Source of the DNA: Paenibacillus sp. H1-7
GTDB lineage: Bacteria > Bacillota > Bacilli > Paenibacillales > NBRC-103111
Length of the DNA: 64,000 nucleotides
Assembly (NCBI RefSeq): GCF_022354825.1
Contig: NZ_CP031168.1
Location: forward strand, 4,527,501 to 4,591,500
Direction: 5' to 3'
Below the pieces are notes generated by a model. It was not told the DNA's origin and did no database searches. It was given only the letters and a program-made list of their open reading frames with translations. This document shows positions 51,716 to 60,440 of this stretch, in pieces. Each line of letters opens with the position of its first letter. Position 1 is the stretch's first letter. A program made the position numbers and the translations under genes.

Positions 51716-52105
51716 ATGATGAATCCAATGAAGCGATTAGTAATATGCTGGATAATTTGTATCGTTCCCCTTTTATTGGGGCAGGTTTATCCTACGGCTT
51801 TTCTGCTACTGCCCACTCTATCCGTTGCATTGATGGCGTACAGTGTAAATATGATATTCGAAAACTCCCATAGGAGGAACTCAGTGCTGGGTACAATCCT
51901 AAGTTTCTCAAGTTTAATTGCAAGCGTCATCTTGTTTTCGGCTGTTTTTACATTGATGAACATATTTGAAGATTACAACAAACCCATCTATGTCTGGTTG
52001 GTGTTTGTAGTGCCATTTATTCTTCTAATCCTCCTCTCCGTGTTACAAATTGAGGCGAGATCCAGAGTTACAAAAAGAAATAGGAATTTCAGGAGGGATC
52101 GATAG
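51716..52105 (+). CDS. Small membrane protein, unknown function
   Basis: About 129 residues from ATG 51716, six bases after GGGGG (an ATG at 51686 is in frame but lacks a site). Four predicted transmembrane helices: RLVICWIICIVPLLLG, AFLLLPTLSVALMAYSV, ILSFSSLIASVILFSAVFTL and VWLVFVVPFILLILLSVL, with a basic C-terminal tail. Family not recognised. First plus-strand gene in the window, followed by its own terminator at 52181. Confidence 0.75.
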   Translation: MMNPMKRLVICWIICIVPLLLGQVYPTAFLLLPTLSVALMAYSVNMIFENSHRRNSVLGTILSFSSLIASVILFSAVFTLMNIFEDYNKPIYVWLVFVVPFILLILLSVLQIEARSRVTKRNRNFRRDR

Positions 52106-52180
52106 CCCTAAATGGTTAAATGGTCTATTATGGATAATTCTCTCTAGAACTTCAAACTCTCGTTATTTCTCAATAATAAG

Positions 52181-52226
52181 AGGCAGTCTACGACTTTATA
52201 TTCCAAGTCAATAGACTGCCTTTAGT
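52181..52226 (+). terminator. Terminator of membrane protein gene
   Basis: AGGCAGTCTA, 21-base loop, TAGACTGCCT then TTAGTT. It lies about 75 bases after the stop of 51716-52105. Confidence 0.7.
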
Positions 52227-52367
52227 TATTGCTGAGAATAGCCTAACACTTATTTATTAAAAAAGCTGACGGTTCTATGTGTATATAAATAACGTAAAAT
52301 CAACGAGTCCAGTCTAAAGCTTTATTTTCCTCGCGCATTAACACTGATATATCTTCTATTCTGGCAT

Positions 52368-52426
52368 TAAACTATCCTGCCCATTAGCTTAACGCCGCTA
52401 CTGATTAATGCATGCTGCCGCTTGTA
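52368..52426. repeat. Intergenic repeat copy
   Basis: AAACTATCCTGCCCATTAGC continues into TTAACGCCGCTACTGATTAA and ATGCTGCCGC, the same order as in the copy at 63815. The gap 52106-52539 holds this repeat and two terminators. Confidence 0.6.
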
Positions 52427-52472
52427 ATTGTTGTTTATTGAAGAAAAAAAGTATTAGAATGATTTCAATATA

Positions 52473-52522
52473 AAACAAGCAGCAGTCTTGAATGAAAATA
52501 ATGTCCTAGACTGCCGCTTGTT
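52473..52522 (-). terminator. Terminator of methyltransferase gene
   Basis: Minus strand AAACAAGCGGCAGTCT, 18-base loop, AGACTGCTGCTTGTTTT. It lies 18 bases beyond the methyltransferase stop. Confidence 0.75.
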
Positions 52523-52539
52523 TATTGAACTAACAGATA

Positions 52540-53274
52540 CTATAGTTTTCTTGCCTTGATTACAAAAGTTACAGGAAGCATCATTGCTTTTTTTGCAAAA
52601 TCACTGTTACTCGATTTTATAATTTCATCATCTGATTGCTCAATCATTTGCTCAATGACAAATCCCGTTTTTGCCAACGCATTCACATAGGTTGATAGTT
52701 TACGGTCCGATAATGTTAGCGTACTTCCGTCAAGAGATACCGAATACCATGATTCATCGAAATAACATTTTTTAAAAACAAGCCTATCATTTTCTGCAGC
52801 AACACATTTGTGTATCGGGTGGGACCAGCTGAAAATAAATACCCCGTCTTTTTTTAGGTAAGAAGCAATTCGGCGAAAAGTACTCTCAAGGTCAGTGGTC
52901 CAGCCTATAGCATAAATCGAATAAACAAAGTCAAAATAATCCTCTGGTATGCCACATTCTTCTTCCATGGGAGAACAGATTAATGTCGCTGAAAGACTGC
53001 ACGCCGTCAAATGCTGCTTTGTCTTTTTGATTTGGTTTTCCGATAGATCCATCCCCCATAGTTCAGATGCTTCGCGTTCCCCAAAATATTGCAAGGATTG
53101 ACCGCTTCCACAGCCTATTTCTAGCATCCTTTTTCCCGAGACATCGCCAAAAAGCTGGCATTTTTCTTCTGAGACAAATGCTCCATAAAAAGGAAGTGAT
53201 GTTGCTCTTAAAACATCATTTCCTTTTGTATCCCAAAATAAGCTGTTTGTTTCATGAACAACACTCTGGTCCAT
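52540..53274 (-). CDS. Class I SAM-dependent methyltransferase
   Basis: 244 residues. SAM-binding motif MLEIGCGSGQSLQYFG (about residues 49-64), acidic loop WGMDLSENQIKK and DYFDFVYSIYAIGW are standard class I methyltransferase features (Methyltransf_11/25 type). ATG 53274 has no clear ribosome site. The frame stays open upstream (KNSVYRTNIIGGGEFDAISV) to a GGGGAGGG that precedes an ATA codon, so the true start may be unusual or upstream. Substrate unknown. The gap 53275-53636 otherwise holds a repeat copy. Confidence 0.85.
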   Translation of the reverse strand: MDQSVVHETNSLFWDTKGNDVLRATSLPFYGAFVSEEKCQLFGDVSGKRMLEIGCGSGQSLQYFGEREASELWGMDLSENQIKKTKQHLTACSLSATLICSPMEEECGIPEDYFDFVYSIYAIGWTTDLESTFRRIASYLKKDGVFIFSWSHPIHKCVAAENDRLVFKKCYFDESWYSVSLDGSTLTLSDRKLSTYVNALAKTGFVIEQMIEQSDDEIIKSSNSDFAKKAMMLPVTFVIKARKL

Positions 53275-53486
53275 ATCGACCGAGATGGCGTCAAACTCAC
53301 CACCGCCTATAATATTTGTTCTATAAACAGAATTCTTGACTATGCCGTCGCCCTCCCCAAATAAAACTAACTGAATGTAACCAATAATCCAATTTGAACA
53401 ATATTATGGGATATATATGCAGAAACATCATATCGCACGTACGTTCTTATGTAAATGCAATCTATTACGAATTATTAGATTAAGCA

Positions 53487-53576
53487 AATCTACCCTTTAG
53501 CGTAACGCGGCTACCGATTCATGTCGGCAGCCCGCGTCTTAGTTGTTTTTTAGCTATCTTACCAGTTAGCTTACTA
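53487..53576. repeat. Intergenic repeat, double copy
   Basis: CTACCCTTTAGCGTAACGCG continues into GCTACCGATTCATGTCGGCA and GCCCGCG, then CTATCTTACCAGTTAGCTTA follows. Two cores flank a partly conserved GC hairpin, the same order as at 63815-63895. Confidence 0.6.
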
Positions 53577-53636
53577 ATCAGCAAGGCCGCTCATTCTAGC
53601 AATCGCTAGATAATGTTCTTATAAGCCATGTTTTGC

Positions 53637-54015
53637 CTAAAACCTAAGTTGCCGCCCAATAATTTCCTTCGTTTTAGGGTCGATAAATATAATGATTGGC
53701 CCAAGTCTTCCGTCATCCTTGGTTTGTTTTAAAAGTCACGGATATAAATTCATCCCTTTTATTTTTGAATGGTTCTTCTATCCATACAATATTTTGTCTA
53801 TCTTCCGGTCTGTACATTAATACCTCTGCTAGATCAACCGAAGTAAGCACCGTTTGCTTTTGCGTTTCCGATATGCTGTTCCATGCTATTCTTCTCATTT
53901 CCATGATATCAAAGTTAAAGCTTTTCTCACTTCCTGATTCATTACACCCTATAACTAATATCAAGGACAATATCATTGCTGATACGAATTTAAAACTAAC
54001 AGTAATCACCACCAA
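53637..54015 (-). pseudogene. Small lipoprotein gene with a one-base frameshift
   Basis: ATG 54015 opens MVVITVSFKFVSAMILSLIL with lipobox LVIGC. The body includes RIAWNSISETQKQTVLTSVD and EFISVTFKTNQG stop. One base out of frame, the sequence continues KDDGRLGPIIIFIDPKTKEI and IGRQLRF to a stop at 53637. This is a plausible single domain ending, so one extra C near 53720 breaks the gene (mutation or sequencing error). Function unknown; similar small lipoproteins are common in Bacillales. Confidence 0.65.
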
Positions 54016-54269
54016 ATAGTAGGGATAATATCAGGTATATATATCATTACTTGGAAGACGAAAATAGAAAACGGAAAGCAGGCTTTCATATGAATTCATT
54101 TCATAATTGAATTGATGGTAGAGCTAAACTATGGCGTGTACGCAGTTAACAGCGAATAATGCTTGCTTTCACCGTCACTTTAATATGTTATGTCACGATG
54201 TGTGTTAGATGAAGGCTGTGATCATTAGCACGCATATTCGATTTAAAATTCGGTGCCGATACAATGATA

Positions 54270-54318
54270 TGTTGGCAGCCGTGTAAGCTGTTTATTCAGC
54301 TATCGTACCCGTTAGGCT
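54270..54318. repeat. Intergenic repeat copy
   Basis: GTTGGCAGCCGTGTAAGCTG then AGCTATCGTACCCGTTAGGC. The gap 54016-54392 shows nothing else I recognise. Confidence 0.6.
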
Positions 54319-54392
54319 TTATCACGAAATGTCTCTCCGATTCCTCTTCTAACCCGGCCTAGTGCCGAATGGCCTGAAGCGTGAATACGGTG

Positions 54393-54758
54393 TTATGTGA
54401 TGCCTCGGCCATCTTCGAATTTCCCGCCATCAAATGTCTTTACTAATTTCTTCGGTGCCACGATACTCCATGCTTTATAGATCAACATCTGAGCTTCTAA
54501 CTTTTCTACCAGTTCTATGTTCATATGCATGTAATTCAAGCTCGAAAATGATTCTGGAACTCTATATATTTTAGGATCCATTTGTGTATATATATTTCTG
54601 TCTTCATGTGAAGTTTTTATTGTTAGAGTTACCCCATCTTCTTGTAGTACAGCAAAAATCTTATTATTAATCCGAAAAGAAGGCTTCCCCCAATGCTCAA
54701 TTTCAATTGACTCAGGTAGAGAAAAGATAAATTTGCGAATCTCAGGGACCGTAATCAA
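54393..54758 (-). CDS. MmcQ/YjbR family protein
   Basis: 121 residues starting at TTG 54758, eight bases after GGAGGG. FIFSLPESIEIEHWGKPSFR, NKIFAVLQEDG, DPKIYRVPESF and a C-terminal helix YKAWSIVAPKKLVK are characteristic of the small MmcQ/YjbR (CyaY-like) DNA-binding family, length as usual. Biochemical role of the family is not settled. Monocistronic. Confidence 0.87.
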   Translation of the reverse strand: MITVPEIRKFIFSLPESIEIEHWGKPSFRINNKIFAVLQEDGVTLTIKTSHEDRNIYTQMDPKIYRVPESFSSLNYMHMNIELVEKLEAQMLIYKAWSIVAPKKLVKTFDGGKFEDGRGIT

Positions 54759-54870
54759 AATGATTCCCTCCGAACTTCTTGGTTTTATTCATTCTTGCTG
54801 AGGTTTCACATAGAATATTACTTACGAACTGCTTAAATATGTCATTTCCAAATGTATTCGCGAAATGATT

Positions 54871-54896
54871 GAACTATCCTGCCCGTTAGCGTAGCT
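54871..54896. repeat. Intergenic repeat core copy
   Basis: GAACTATCCTGCCCGTTAGC then GTAGC. It overlaps the stop of the VOC remnant, so the repeat has been joined to the 3' end of a gene. Confidence 0.6.
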
Positions 54897-55310
54897 TCCC
54901 CAACAACGTGTAGGATCTATTTTTTGGTTCCTCATGCATCACGATAAGGTTCCCGAACGGGTCGTGGAACTTCAGAAACTGCCGTCCATCATAGACCTTA
55001 CGATCCCCCCTATCAATTTAGTGCCCGATGCTCCACTTTCCCGGACGGAGTGTCAATATCGTCATCAACACCCAACACTGGATACTCCTCCACATCCACC
55101 GTAAAGTTGGAAGTCGTCTTATCTTCCGTCTTCCATGGAAACAGGTTAACGTTGTTCCTGAACAAATACACCGAAATTCCCTTCCAGGACGGCAGCAGAA
55201 ACGTCGGAGTACCATCGGGCTGCTAGTTCCAAATCTTACCGGAACTTGAATATGGCTGATTGCGGGTTGTTTGATCTCACGTCTCCTTCCAAAATCAAAA
55301 AGTTCCATAT
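54886..55310 (-). pseudogene. VOC/glyoxalase-superfamily gene, frameshifted
   Basis: The 5' frame from a GGAAGGAG site encodes RSNNPQSAIFKFR and stops. Other frames carry the rest: GISVYLFRNNVNLFPWKTED, VEEYPVLGVDDDIDTPSGKV, then KVYDGRQFLKFHDPFGNLIV and MHEE to a stop at 54886. The FHDPFGNLIVMHE ending is the usual metal-ligand end of VOC proteins. At least two frame changes are needed to read through, so it is inactive. Confidence 0.65.
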
Positions 55311-55335
55311 ACTTACACTTTCTACATCAAGTCAA

Positions 55336-55432
55336 GCCATTCTGCCTTTAGCTTAATGAAAATGGAGCAGCTACCATCGGCAAACTGCCCCATTTATGGG
55401 TTGAACTAACGTTCACATTTAGCGAAATGAGC
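55336..55432. repeat. Intergenic repeat, degraded copy
   Basis: CATTCTGCCTTTAGCTTAAT then a GGAGCAG/CTGCCCC-type dyad and a second decayed core ACGTTCACATTTAGCGAAAT. Confidence 0.45.
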
Positions 55433-55448
55433 AATATAACTCAATTTA

Positions 55449-55877
55449 TTAAAACTTACGTTTATGATAGGGGATACCATCGCCATCTTCACAGTAGGAT
55501 TTGAGACTATAAAGGAAAATAGCCCAGTTGTAGTTACAGGAGCGATAAAATGGCGTTACTTCTTTCCAATTCGAATGACGCAAAGTAATAAAAGACTTCC
55601 CTTTCTTCTCTTCAATATCAAAGGAAATAATCGTACCAATCCATTCTGGATCTGAATCTACACATTGCCAAACAACTTTTTTATTAGTAATCAATTCCTC
55701 TATTCTCATCTTAGTTATGTCATTGCTGCCGAATCGAAATTCATTAATAAAGCCAATCTGATTATTAATAATAAGTTCATTCGTCCATATTTCCGACAGT
55801 CCCTCAGCGGTGGTTAAAGTTTCATACACCTTCGACGCTGGGACATGTACGGTTTGTAAGTGCTCGATATTTGCCAT
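55449..55877 (-). CDS. SRPBCC-domain protein (AHSA1-like)
   Basis: 142 residues, ATG 55877 after AAAGGAG. IEHLQTVHVPASKVYETLTT at the start, IISFDIEEKKGKSFITLRHS in the middle and a long C-terminal helix YNWAIFLYSLKSYCEDGDG, as in START/SRPBCC ligand-binding proteins of the AHSA1 type. Small-molecule binding is the family role; ligand unknown. Monocistronic. Confidence 0.85.
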   Translation of the reverse strand: MANIEHLQTVHVPASKVYETLTTAEGLSEIWTNELIINNQIGFINEFRFGSNDITKMRIEELITNKKVVWQCVDSDPEWIGTIISFDIEEKKGKSFITLRHSNWKEVTPFYRSCNYNWAIFLYSLKSYCEDGDGIPYHKRKF

Positions 55878-55985
55878 GCTTAACTCCTTTCTAACTGCAA
55901 TAATTTATGTTTGATGTTTACGATAACATATGATGAATATAGTAGTTTCTTCTGGATTGCTATGTTGCAGTTATTGCTTTTATTT

Positions 55986-56067
55986 GTATCCTGCCCGTTA
56001 CTTCAATGAGAAAAAAAGTGGAGCTACTATGCGGCAGCTCCACATTATCAGTACCCGTTAGCTATCC
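55986..56067. repeat. Intergenic repeat with hairpin between two cores
   Basis: GTATCCTGCCCGTTACTTCA, GTGGAGCT/AGCTCCAC hairpin (56018-56042), then CAGTACCCGTTAGCTATCC. Two cores flank the hairpin. The rest of the gap 55878-56280 holds one more core copy near 56217 and no gene I can support. Confidence 0.6.
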
Positions 56068-56215
56068 ATGCCCCTGCCGGAGCACCACCAAATGATGAAA
56101 ATATTTTATACTATTCTTACGGCTGGTGAGGAAGGTCGATCAACTATGTGTCGCGAATCCTACCGTTAGTCTGACCCCAATGACCTTGGTGCACATTCCA
56201 TTTCCATAGCACTAA

Positions 56216-56245
56216 ATAATGTCCCCGTTAGCTTAACGCGGCTTC
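56216..56245. repeat. Intergenic repeat core copy
   Basis: AATGTCCCCGTTAGCTTAAC then GCGGCTTCC, matching the core plus the first arm of the GC hairpin. Confidence 0.55.
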
Positions 56246-56280
56246 CAATCTATGTCTTATAGCCATCATATCCAGTTACT

Positions 56281-56808
56281 TCAATTGTCATAAGATAATT
56301 TCTGACTTAGAGTTATCCGAAATTTGGCATCGTTTACTATCTCCTCAGCGAGCTCCTCTGGACGCTTGCAGTTGGCGTCCAGCAGGAATGGTTTATTAGT
56401 CGGTGATGTCATTAACTTGTTCCGAAGGAAGAGCGAACGTTGGATGTATTGAGCATCTCCTCGCTGGTTGAGGCGAGCGGCGAGTGTCTCCGGTTCAGCA
56501 TGCAGGACAACGTAGTGGATAGTCGCGTCAAGATCCGTCAGTTGGTCATAGAGCCATTGCAGCTCATCTTCAACGACGAAATCGATAATCACATTAAGTT
56601 CGTGCCGTAGCAAATTTCGGGTTACTGCAGTTATATTAAGCCAAGCCAGTCGGAGTCGTTCTTCCCAGGGCGGTTCGTTTTCCCCGCGGTATACATGGAG
56701 AAGGAGATCACCCTCAATCAATGCGCACTGGTTCATCCCATCCGCCAGTGACTTGGAGACGGTCGATTTCCCTACTCCAAGTGGGCCAGAGATAACATAG
56801 ATATTCAT
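56281..56808 (-). CDS. P-loop nucleoside/small-molecule kinase-like protein
   Basis: 175 residues from ATG 56808 after AAGGAGGAA. Walker A ISGPLGVGKSTVSKSLAD at residues 5-22; LIEGDLLLHVYRGENEPPWE; ELNVIIDFVVEDELQWLY (second Asp site); HYVVLHAEPETLAARLNQRG with the LID-type Arg; DAQYIQRSLFLRNKLM. This is the layout of small AAA/kinase proteins such as chloramphenicol-phosphotransferase-like or shikimate-kinase-like enzymes. Substrate unknown. Monocistronic. Confidence 0.83.
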   Translation of the reverse strand: MNIYVISGPLGVGKSTVSKSLADGMNQCALIEGDLLLHVYRGENEPPWEERLRLAWLNITAVTRNLLRHELNVIIDFVVEDELQWLYDQLTDLDATIHYVVLHAEPETLAARLNQRGDAQYIQRSLFLRNKLMTSPTNKPFLLDANCKRPEELAEEIVNDAKFRITLSQKLSYDN

Positions 56809-56860
56809 TTGATTCCTCCTTAACAAGCTTTATGTCTCATAATTACTTAGACAGGGTTTT

Positions 56861-57991
56861 TCAATTGACATATAAATTAGGATGAATACTGAGTAAGTAT
56901 CGCTTTTGGCCATCACTACATTTGTCTAGATAAAGCACTTTTCCTCCCCATGGGTCCTCCTCCCATATCATGGATTTACAGGAGACCTTATAGGCTTTCT
57001 CGGCAGTCATTCGGTCCCGAGAAGGATCAAATTGCATCCAGATGCTGTCACTATCTCTCCGATAGTCCAGGTCGATATAGATGGGGCCAGAATCTATAGA
57101 ATAACGAATTATACGCATGGTATCGGGCACCTGATTACTCACATGTTTCTGAAATGCTTCCAGCTTGCGAAAGTTTTCTTTTTTACCTATCGTGCTGAAA
57201 ACCGCATTGTTGTCTTTAAGTGTTATAGATCGATCCTGTTCATCCCAGATCACGCTAAAATCCAGTGCCTCCAAAAGGTCACGAAGCGGAGCATAAACCG
57301 TACCGCTATCCCGAAAGGTTATCGTGTCCATATAGATCGGACCATGGTTCAACAAGAGGATGTTACTTCCTGTAAAGATGCTTGCCTCTTTATTCATTTT
57401 GGTTAAACGAATTTGCTCTCGGTCTTCCTGAGGACTTAACCGCTCAATTCTCATTTCTATTAACAAGCTATCCTGAAGAGGTATGAGCGCCCTACTTCTC
57501 GAATCGATATGGACAGCACCTATTATTTCATCATAATAGCGTAATTTGACGTCTTTAACCGCCCTCGAGGAGACCTGCTCATACATTTTTAGTGGATTGC
57601 CCAAGCTTTCGTCCAACGGCTTTTTCTCATCTAAGGCTCCAGTACCTGAACATAACGAAGTCGTCCCATCGGAACTTTTAAATACAAGATAGGTGTTGCC
57701 AAACTGAAAAGAGATGCCACACATCGAACTAATAGTATTGGAAATAACGCGCGTAACCGATGGGACGTCCCCTTTATAAACACTCGAAACCTCGAACTCA
57801 ACTGCAGCTTGATTCAACTGATTATTGTGCCAAATGCCCACCACCTTACCTGTGAAAATCTGATCCGCACGCGCAATCTTCTGTTCTAAAGTTAGCGGCA
57901 TACAACTGCAGGCATAACAAGTCGCTCCTGACATGAACAGTATGACTATGAGTCCAAGGATCAGAGTCAATACAATTCGTTTAGTGTTCAA
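56861..57991 (-). CDS. Secreted TIMP-like plus copper-amine-oxidase-like stalk protein
   Basis: About 376 residues from TTG 57991 (GGTGGGGGTG eight bases upstream); ATG 58012 is an alternative and the frame stays open farther up. Signal peptide NTKRIVLTLILGLIVILFMS. Mature CYACSCMPLTLEQKIARADQ and IFTGKVVGI start a TIMP-like beta-barrel domain with paired cysteines (SSMCGISF, SLCSGTG). The C-terminal half holds a stalk domain, FRDSGTVYAPLRDLLEALDF then SVIWDEQDRSITLKD, common in Paenibacillus secreted proteins. Ends with a third unassigned region. Expected outside the membrane; role unknown. Confidence 0.75.
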   Translation of the reverse strand: MNTKRIVLTLILGLIVILFMSGATCYACSCMPLTLEQKIARADQIFTGKVVGIWHNNQLNQAAVEFEVSSVYKGDVPSVTRVISNTISSMCGISFQFGNTYLVFKSSDGTTSLCSGTGALDEKKPLDESLGNPLKMYEQVSSRAVKDVKLRYYDEIIGAVHIDSRSRALIPLQDSLLIEMRIERLSPQEDREQIRLTKMNKEASIFTGSNILLLNHGPIYMDTITFRDSGTVYAPLRDLLEALDFSVIWDEQDRSITLKDNNAVFSTIGKKENFRKLEAFQKHVSNQVPDTMRIIRYSIDSGPIYIDLDYRRDSDSIWMQFDPSRDRMTAEKAYKVSCKSMIWEEDPWGGKVLYLDKCSDGQKRYLLSIHPNLYVN

Positions 57992-58137
57992 ATTATTATT
58001 CACCCCCACCATATATACTTCCATATCATGGGAAAAGTTTCGTTGAACAATGTAACCATTCACCAGAATTTCCAAAATAACTGCATTGGTAACGACGCAT
58101 TTACACATGGAATTGTTGAGTGAACTGCCTGCTAAAG

Positions 58138-58168
58138 TAAAAAGGTTGCCGATTTGCATCGACAACCT
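58138..58168 (-). terminator. Terminator after FAD-monooxygenase remnant
   Basis: Minus strand AGGTTGTCGAT, short loop, ATCGGCAACCT then TTTTAC. Confidence 0.65.
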
Positions 58169-58238
58169 ACTTCAATGGATTTGTTTTATACTATTAATTC
58201 TATCCTCTTTCTTCATTTCTTGCCTCGATACTAGAAGG

Positions 58239-58815
58239 TCAAATGGAAGAGAACGAAATGGGTGCCTTCGAATCAAATGCCAACGAAAAGGAAGGTATCA
58301 GTTCATCTAATTTCTTTTGTATTTGTTGCTCATTTACGTTCCCTAGTTCAGCTAACAATTGCTTCTCCTCTAGAGATCCATCCCCTGTAAATAGCATGTT
58401 CAGCATATGTGGATTGATGATTTCACGAGGCGAAAGGACTAATGCGTTCATCATAAAATATCGTATGAATAGAGAAGGATTTTGTCCTCGTTTGCCATTT
58501 TCACGGCCTGTTTGACATACAAATCGAAATATTTTTGCGCAAATGACATACCTTTTAATGGCTCAGCTCCCACATGTGTACTCCGTTCCAACGTAAATCT
58601 GCAACCGAACTCAACCACCATGCCGGTTCAATCGCCTCTTGCATGCGTTGCAGTACTTTGTGTTCAAAGTTTGGTTGTGAGGTATGTCGTTGTTCGCTCA
58701 AACAAATGTCTAATATTTCAGCTTCAATCGCAGCTACGGTCATCCCTTGTCCATGGATCGGGTCAAAGTTACAAAACGCATCGCCTTGGATGTTTTGTGT
58801 CACAAGGACCATATT
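58239..58815 (-). pseudogene. FAD-dependent monooxygenase C-terminal remnant, frameshifted
   Basis: Starts inside a gene at NIQGDAFCNFDPIHGQGMTV, the GD...P..GxG flavin-binding signature of group A monooxygenases/halogenases. It runs to RWNGVHMWELSH stop. The next frame gives PLKGMSFAQKYFDLYVKQAV and ANEDKILLY, and a third frame continues FIRYFMMNALVLSPREI to the stop at 58239. Two frameshifts and a missing N-terminal part (the GxGxxG Rossmann start is absent) show it is dead. A terminator is still in place. Confidence 0.75.
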
Positions 58816-58942
58816 ATGCTCACTTTGTTATGGACAAGTTAATCTGATATTAACGTAGCGTCAAATTTATTTGAAAATTGACAATTTTCATAATGTTTAG
58901 CATATAAGAAAAATGTGATTAAATCTCGGTTTATTGAACGAA

Positions 58943-58972
58943 AAGAGCCAACTGCAATTTCCAGTTGGCTCA
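58943..58972 (-). terminator. Terminator of gene remnant 59016-59490
   Basis: Minus strand GAGCCAACTG, seven-base loop, CAGTTGGCTC then TTTTCG. Confidence 0.8.
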
Positions 58973-59015
58973 GGATTTGGACCTAACATTGGCAATCTCT
59001 CCTTCACCGTTATTC

Positions 59016-59490
59016 TTATTCCTTGATCCGTCGAATCCCTTGAGCGATCTGTTCCCTCTCCCACTCCCTCAACGAATAGAGCACAGGTGCCACAGGAATG
59101 TCGAACTTCAGATGAGAATGAGGGATTTCTGTCAACAAGGTTCCAATGGGTTGCTGACTATTTTTACGACGTATAACATTCCAGAAAATCCTGGACCTCT
59201 TTTCCTCGGTTCGAGTTTCGGAATAGCAAACATTTCCCGATGACGAAATCGTCCTCCTTGAGGGGCTCCACTGCTTCGAATCCAGACTCCTCAAGGCTAT
59301 CAAATAGCGTTGGCATCAACTGGTCCAGATAAAGCCCATAGGCAGCATCCTCGATTTCACGAAAAGCGATCGTTAACTGATCATGCATCGAATCGTATAA
59401 TGATTTCCATACCAACTCAATATACTGATTGCCTGCCACGCCAATGTCCTCAATGGTCATGTCGTAACGGAATCCTGGTTTTGCTGTCAT
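59016..59490 (-). pseudogene. Hypothetical gene with a one-base frameshift
   Basis: ATG 59490 after CAAGGAGG. MTAKPGFRYDMTIEDIGVAG, SLYDSMHDQLTIAFREIEDA, FEAVEPLKEDDFVIGKCLLF, ending EVQDFLECYTS stop at 59164. One frame over, the sequence continues RRKNSQQPIGTLLTEIPHSH and LKFDIPVAPVLYSLREWERE to a stop at 59016, followed by a strong terminator. The combined product of about 157 residues looks like one protein. Family not recognised. It is divergent from the MerR gene 59645 and may be, or have been, its target. Confidence 0.6.
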
Positions 59491-59581
59491 ACTTATTCCT
59501 CCTTGAGTTTGGATTAACTTCATCATACAACATGCAAGCCAATTGGAAGCTTTCGGGATAGTTCTTGAAGGGAATTTATAA

Positions 59582-59604
59582 ATTGTCCAGAATAACCTTA
59601 CAAT
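59582..59604. promoter_or_regulatory. Dyad in the MerR divergent promoter region
   Basis: ATTGT, 13 bases, ACAAT in the gap between the divergent genes 59490 and 59645. MerR-type proteins bind such dyads between -35 and -10; no clean promoter could be fixed. Confidence 0.3.
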
Positions 59605-59644
59605 GGTTTTAATGTTTACGCATAATTCACTAAGGTGGGATAGC

Positions 59645-60283
59645 ATGTACTATGGGCCAAAAAAACTGGCAGATAAATATAAGTTGAGCGCTAACACCTT
59701 ACGGAACTACGAAGCGAACGGGCTAATTCCTCCTGCGGCTCGCTCCTCAAATGGATACCGCATATATACGCAGCGGCACGATGAGTATCTAGCATGTATT
59801 CAAGCCATGACCCCCGCATTTGGGATGGAAGTGACGAGCGAGGTACTGCATTGTATTAGGCGAAATGAGTTGGATGACGCCTTGTGGATCGTCCGAGATC
59901 GCGAGGTTATGCTGCATCGGGATAAAGTGAGTATAGATCAACTGATAGGGGAGTTGAAGTCCTACGCTGAAGGCAGTCAAGACTTTAACCAACGCTTCAG
60001 CATCCACGAGGTTTCCAGACGGACGGGAGCTCCTAAATCGGCAATTCGTTATTGGGAGAAAATCGGCCTGATAACAACTGATCGAGACCCTGATAACGAA
60101 TACCGTCTTTATAATGAAGCGCATCTCTTTAGAATAAGGATGATTCAGATTCTGCAAAGCTCTGTTTATTCCGAGGAGACCGTGAACCTAAAACAATCAA
60201 TTGCAAGTTTAGAATTACAGAACATCGAGCATACGATGAAGCTTGCTGAAAGTATCAAAACTTACCTGCACAAATCGATCTGA
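59645..60283 (+). CDS. MerR-family regulator with two MerR-type HTH domains
   Basis: 212 residues from ATG 59645 after AAGGTGGGA (the open frame starts earlier at 59603). The first winged-helix unit is KLADKYKLSANTLRNYEANG, then LIPPAARSSNGYRIYTQR (residues about 6-45). The second is FSIHEVSRRTGAPKSAIRYW, then EKIGLITTDRDPDNEYRLY (about 119-160). A normal MerR protein has one HTH followed by a coiled coil, so a tandem or internal duplication is visible. About 70 residues of helical linker join the two; a short helix ends the protein. Confidence 0.85.
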   Translation: MYYGPKKLADKYKLSANTLRNYEANGLIPPAARSSNGYRIYTQRHDEYLACIQAMTPAFGMEVTSEVLHCIRRNELDDALWIVRDREVMLHRDKVSIDQLIGELKSYAEGSQDFNQRFSIHEVSRRTGAPKSAIRYWEKIGLITTDRDPDNEYRLYNEAHLFRIRMIQILQSSVYSEETVNLKQSIASLELQNIEHTMKLAESIKTYLHKSI

Positions 60284-60440
60284 CTGCAGATGCAAGGTCT
60301 CTACTATCTATATCGCATGATTCAACCATTAGGCCCTTCGGATACACCAGAGGCCCATCTTTGATTGCTCCTCCAGTGCTGCCATGTTTAATATGGAACA
60401 GGGATCAGGACCGCATCGGTCTTCTGTCCCCTGTCCTGAA

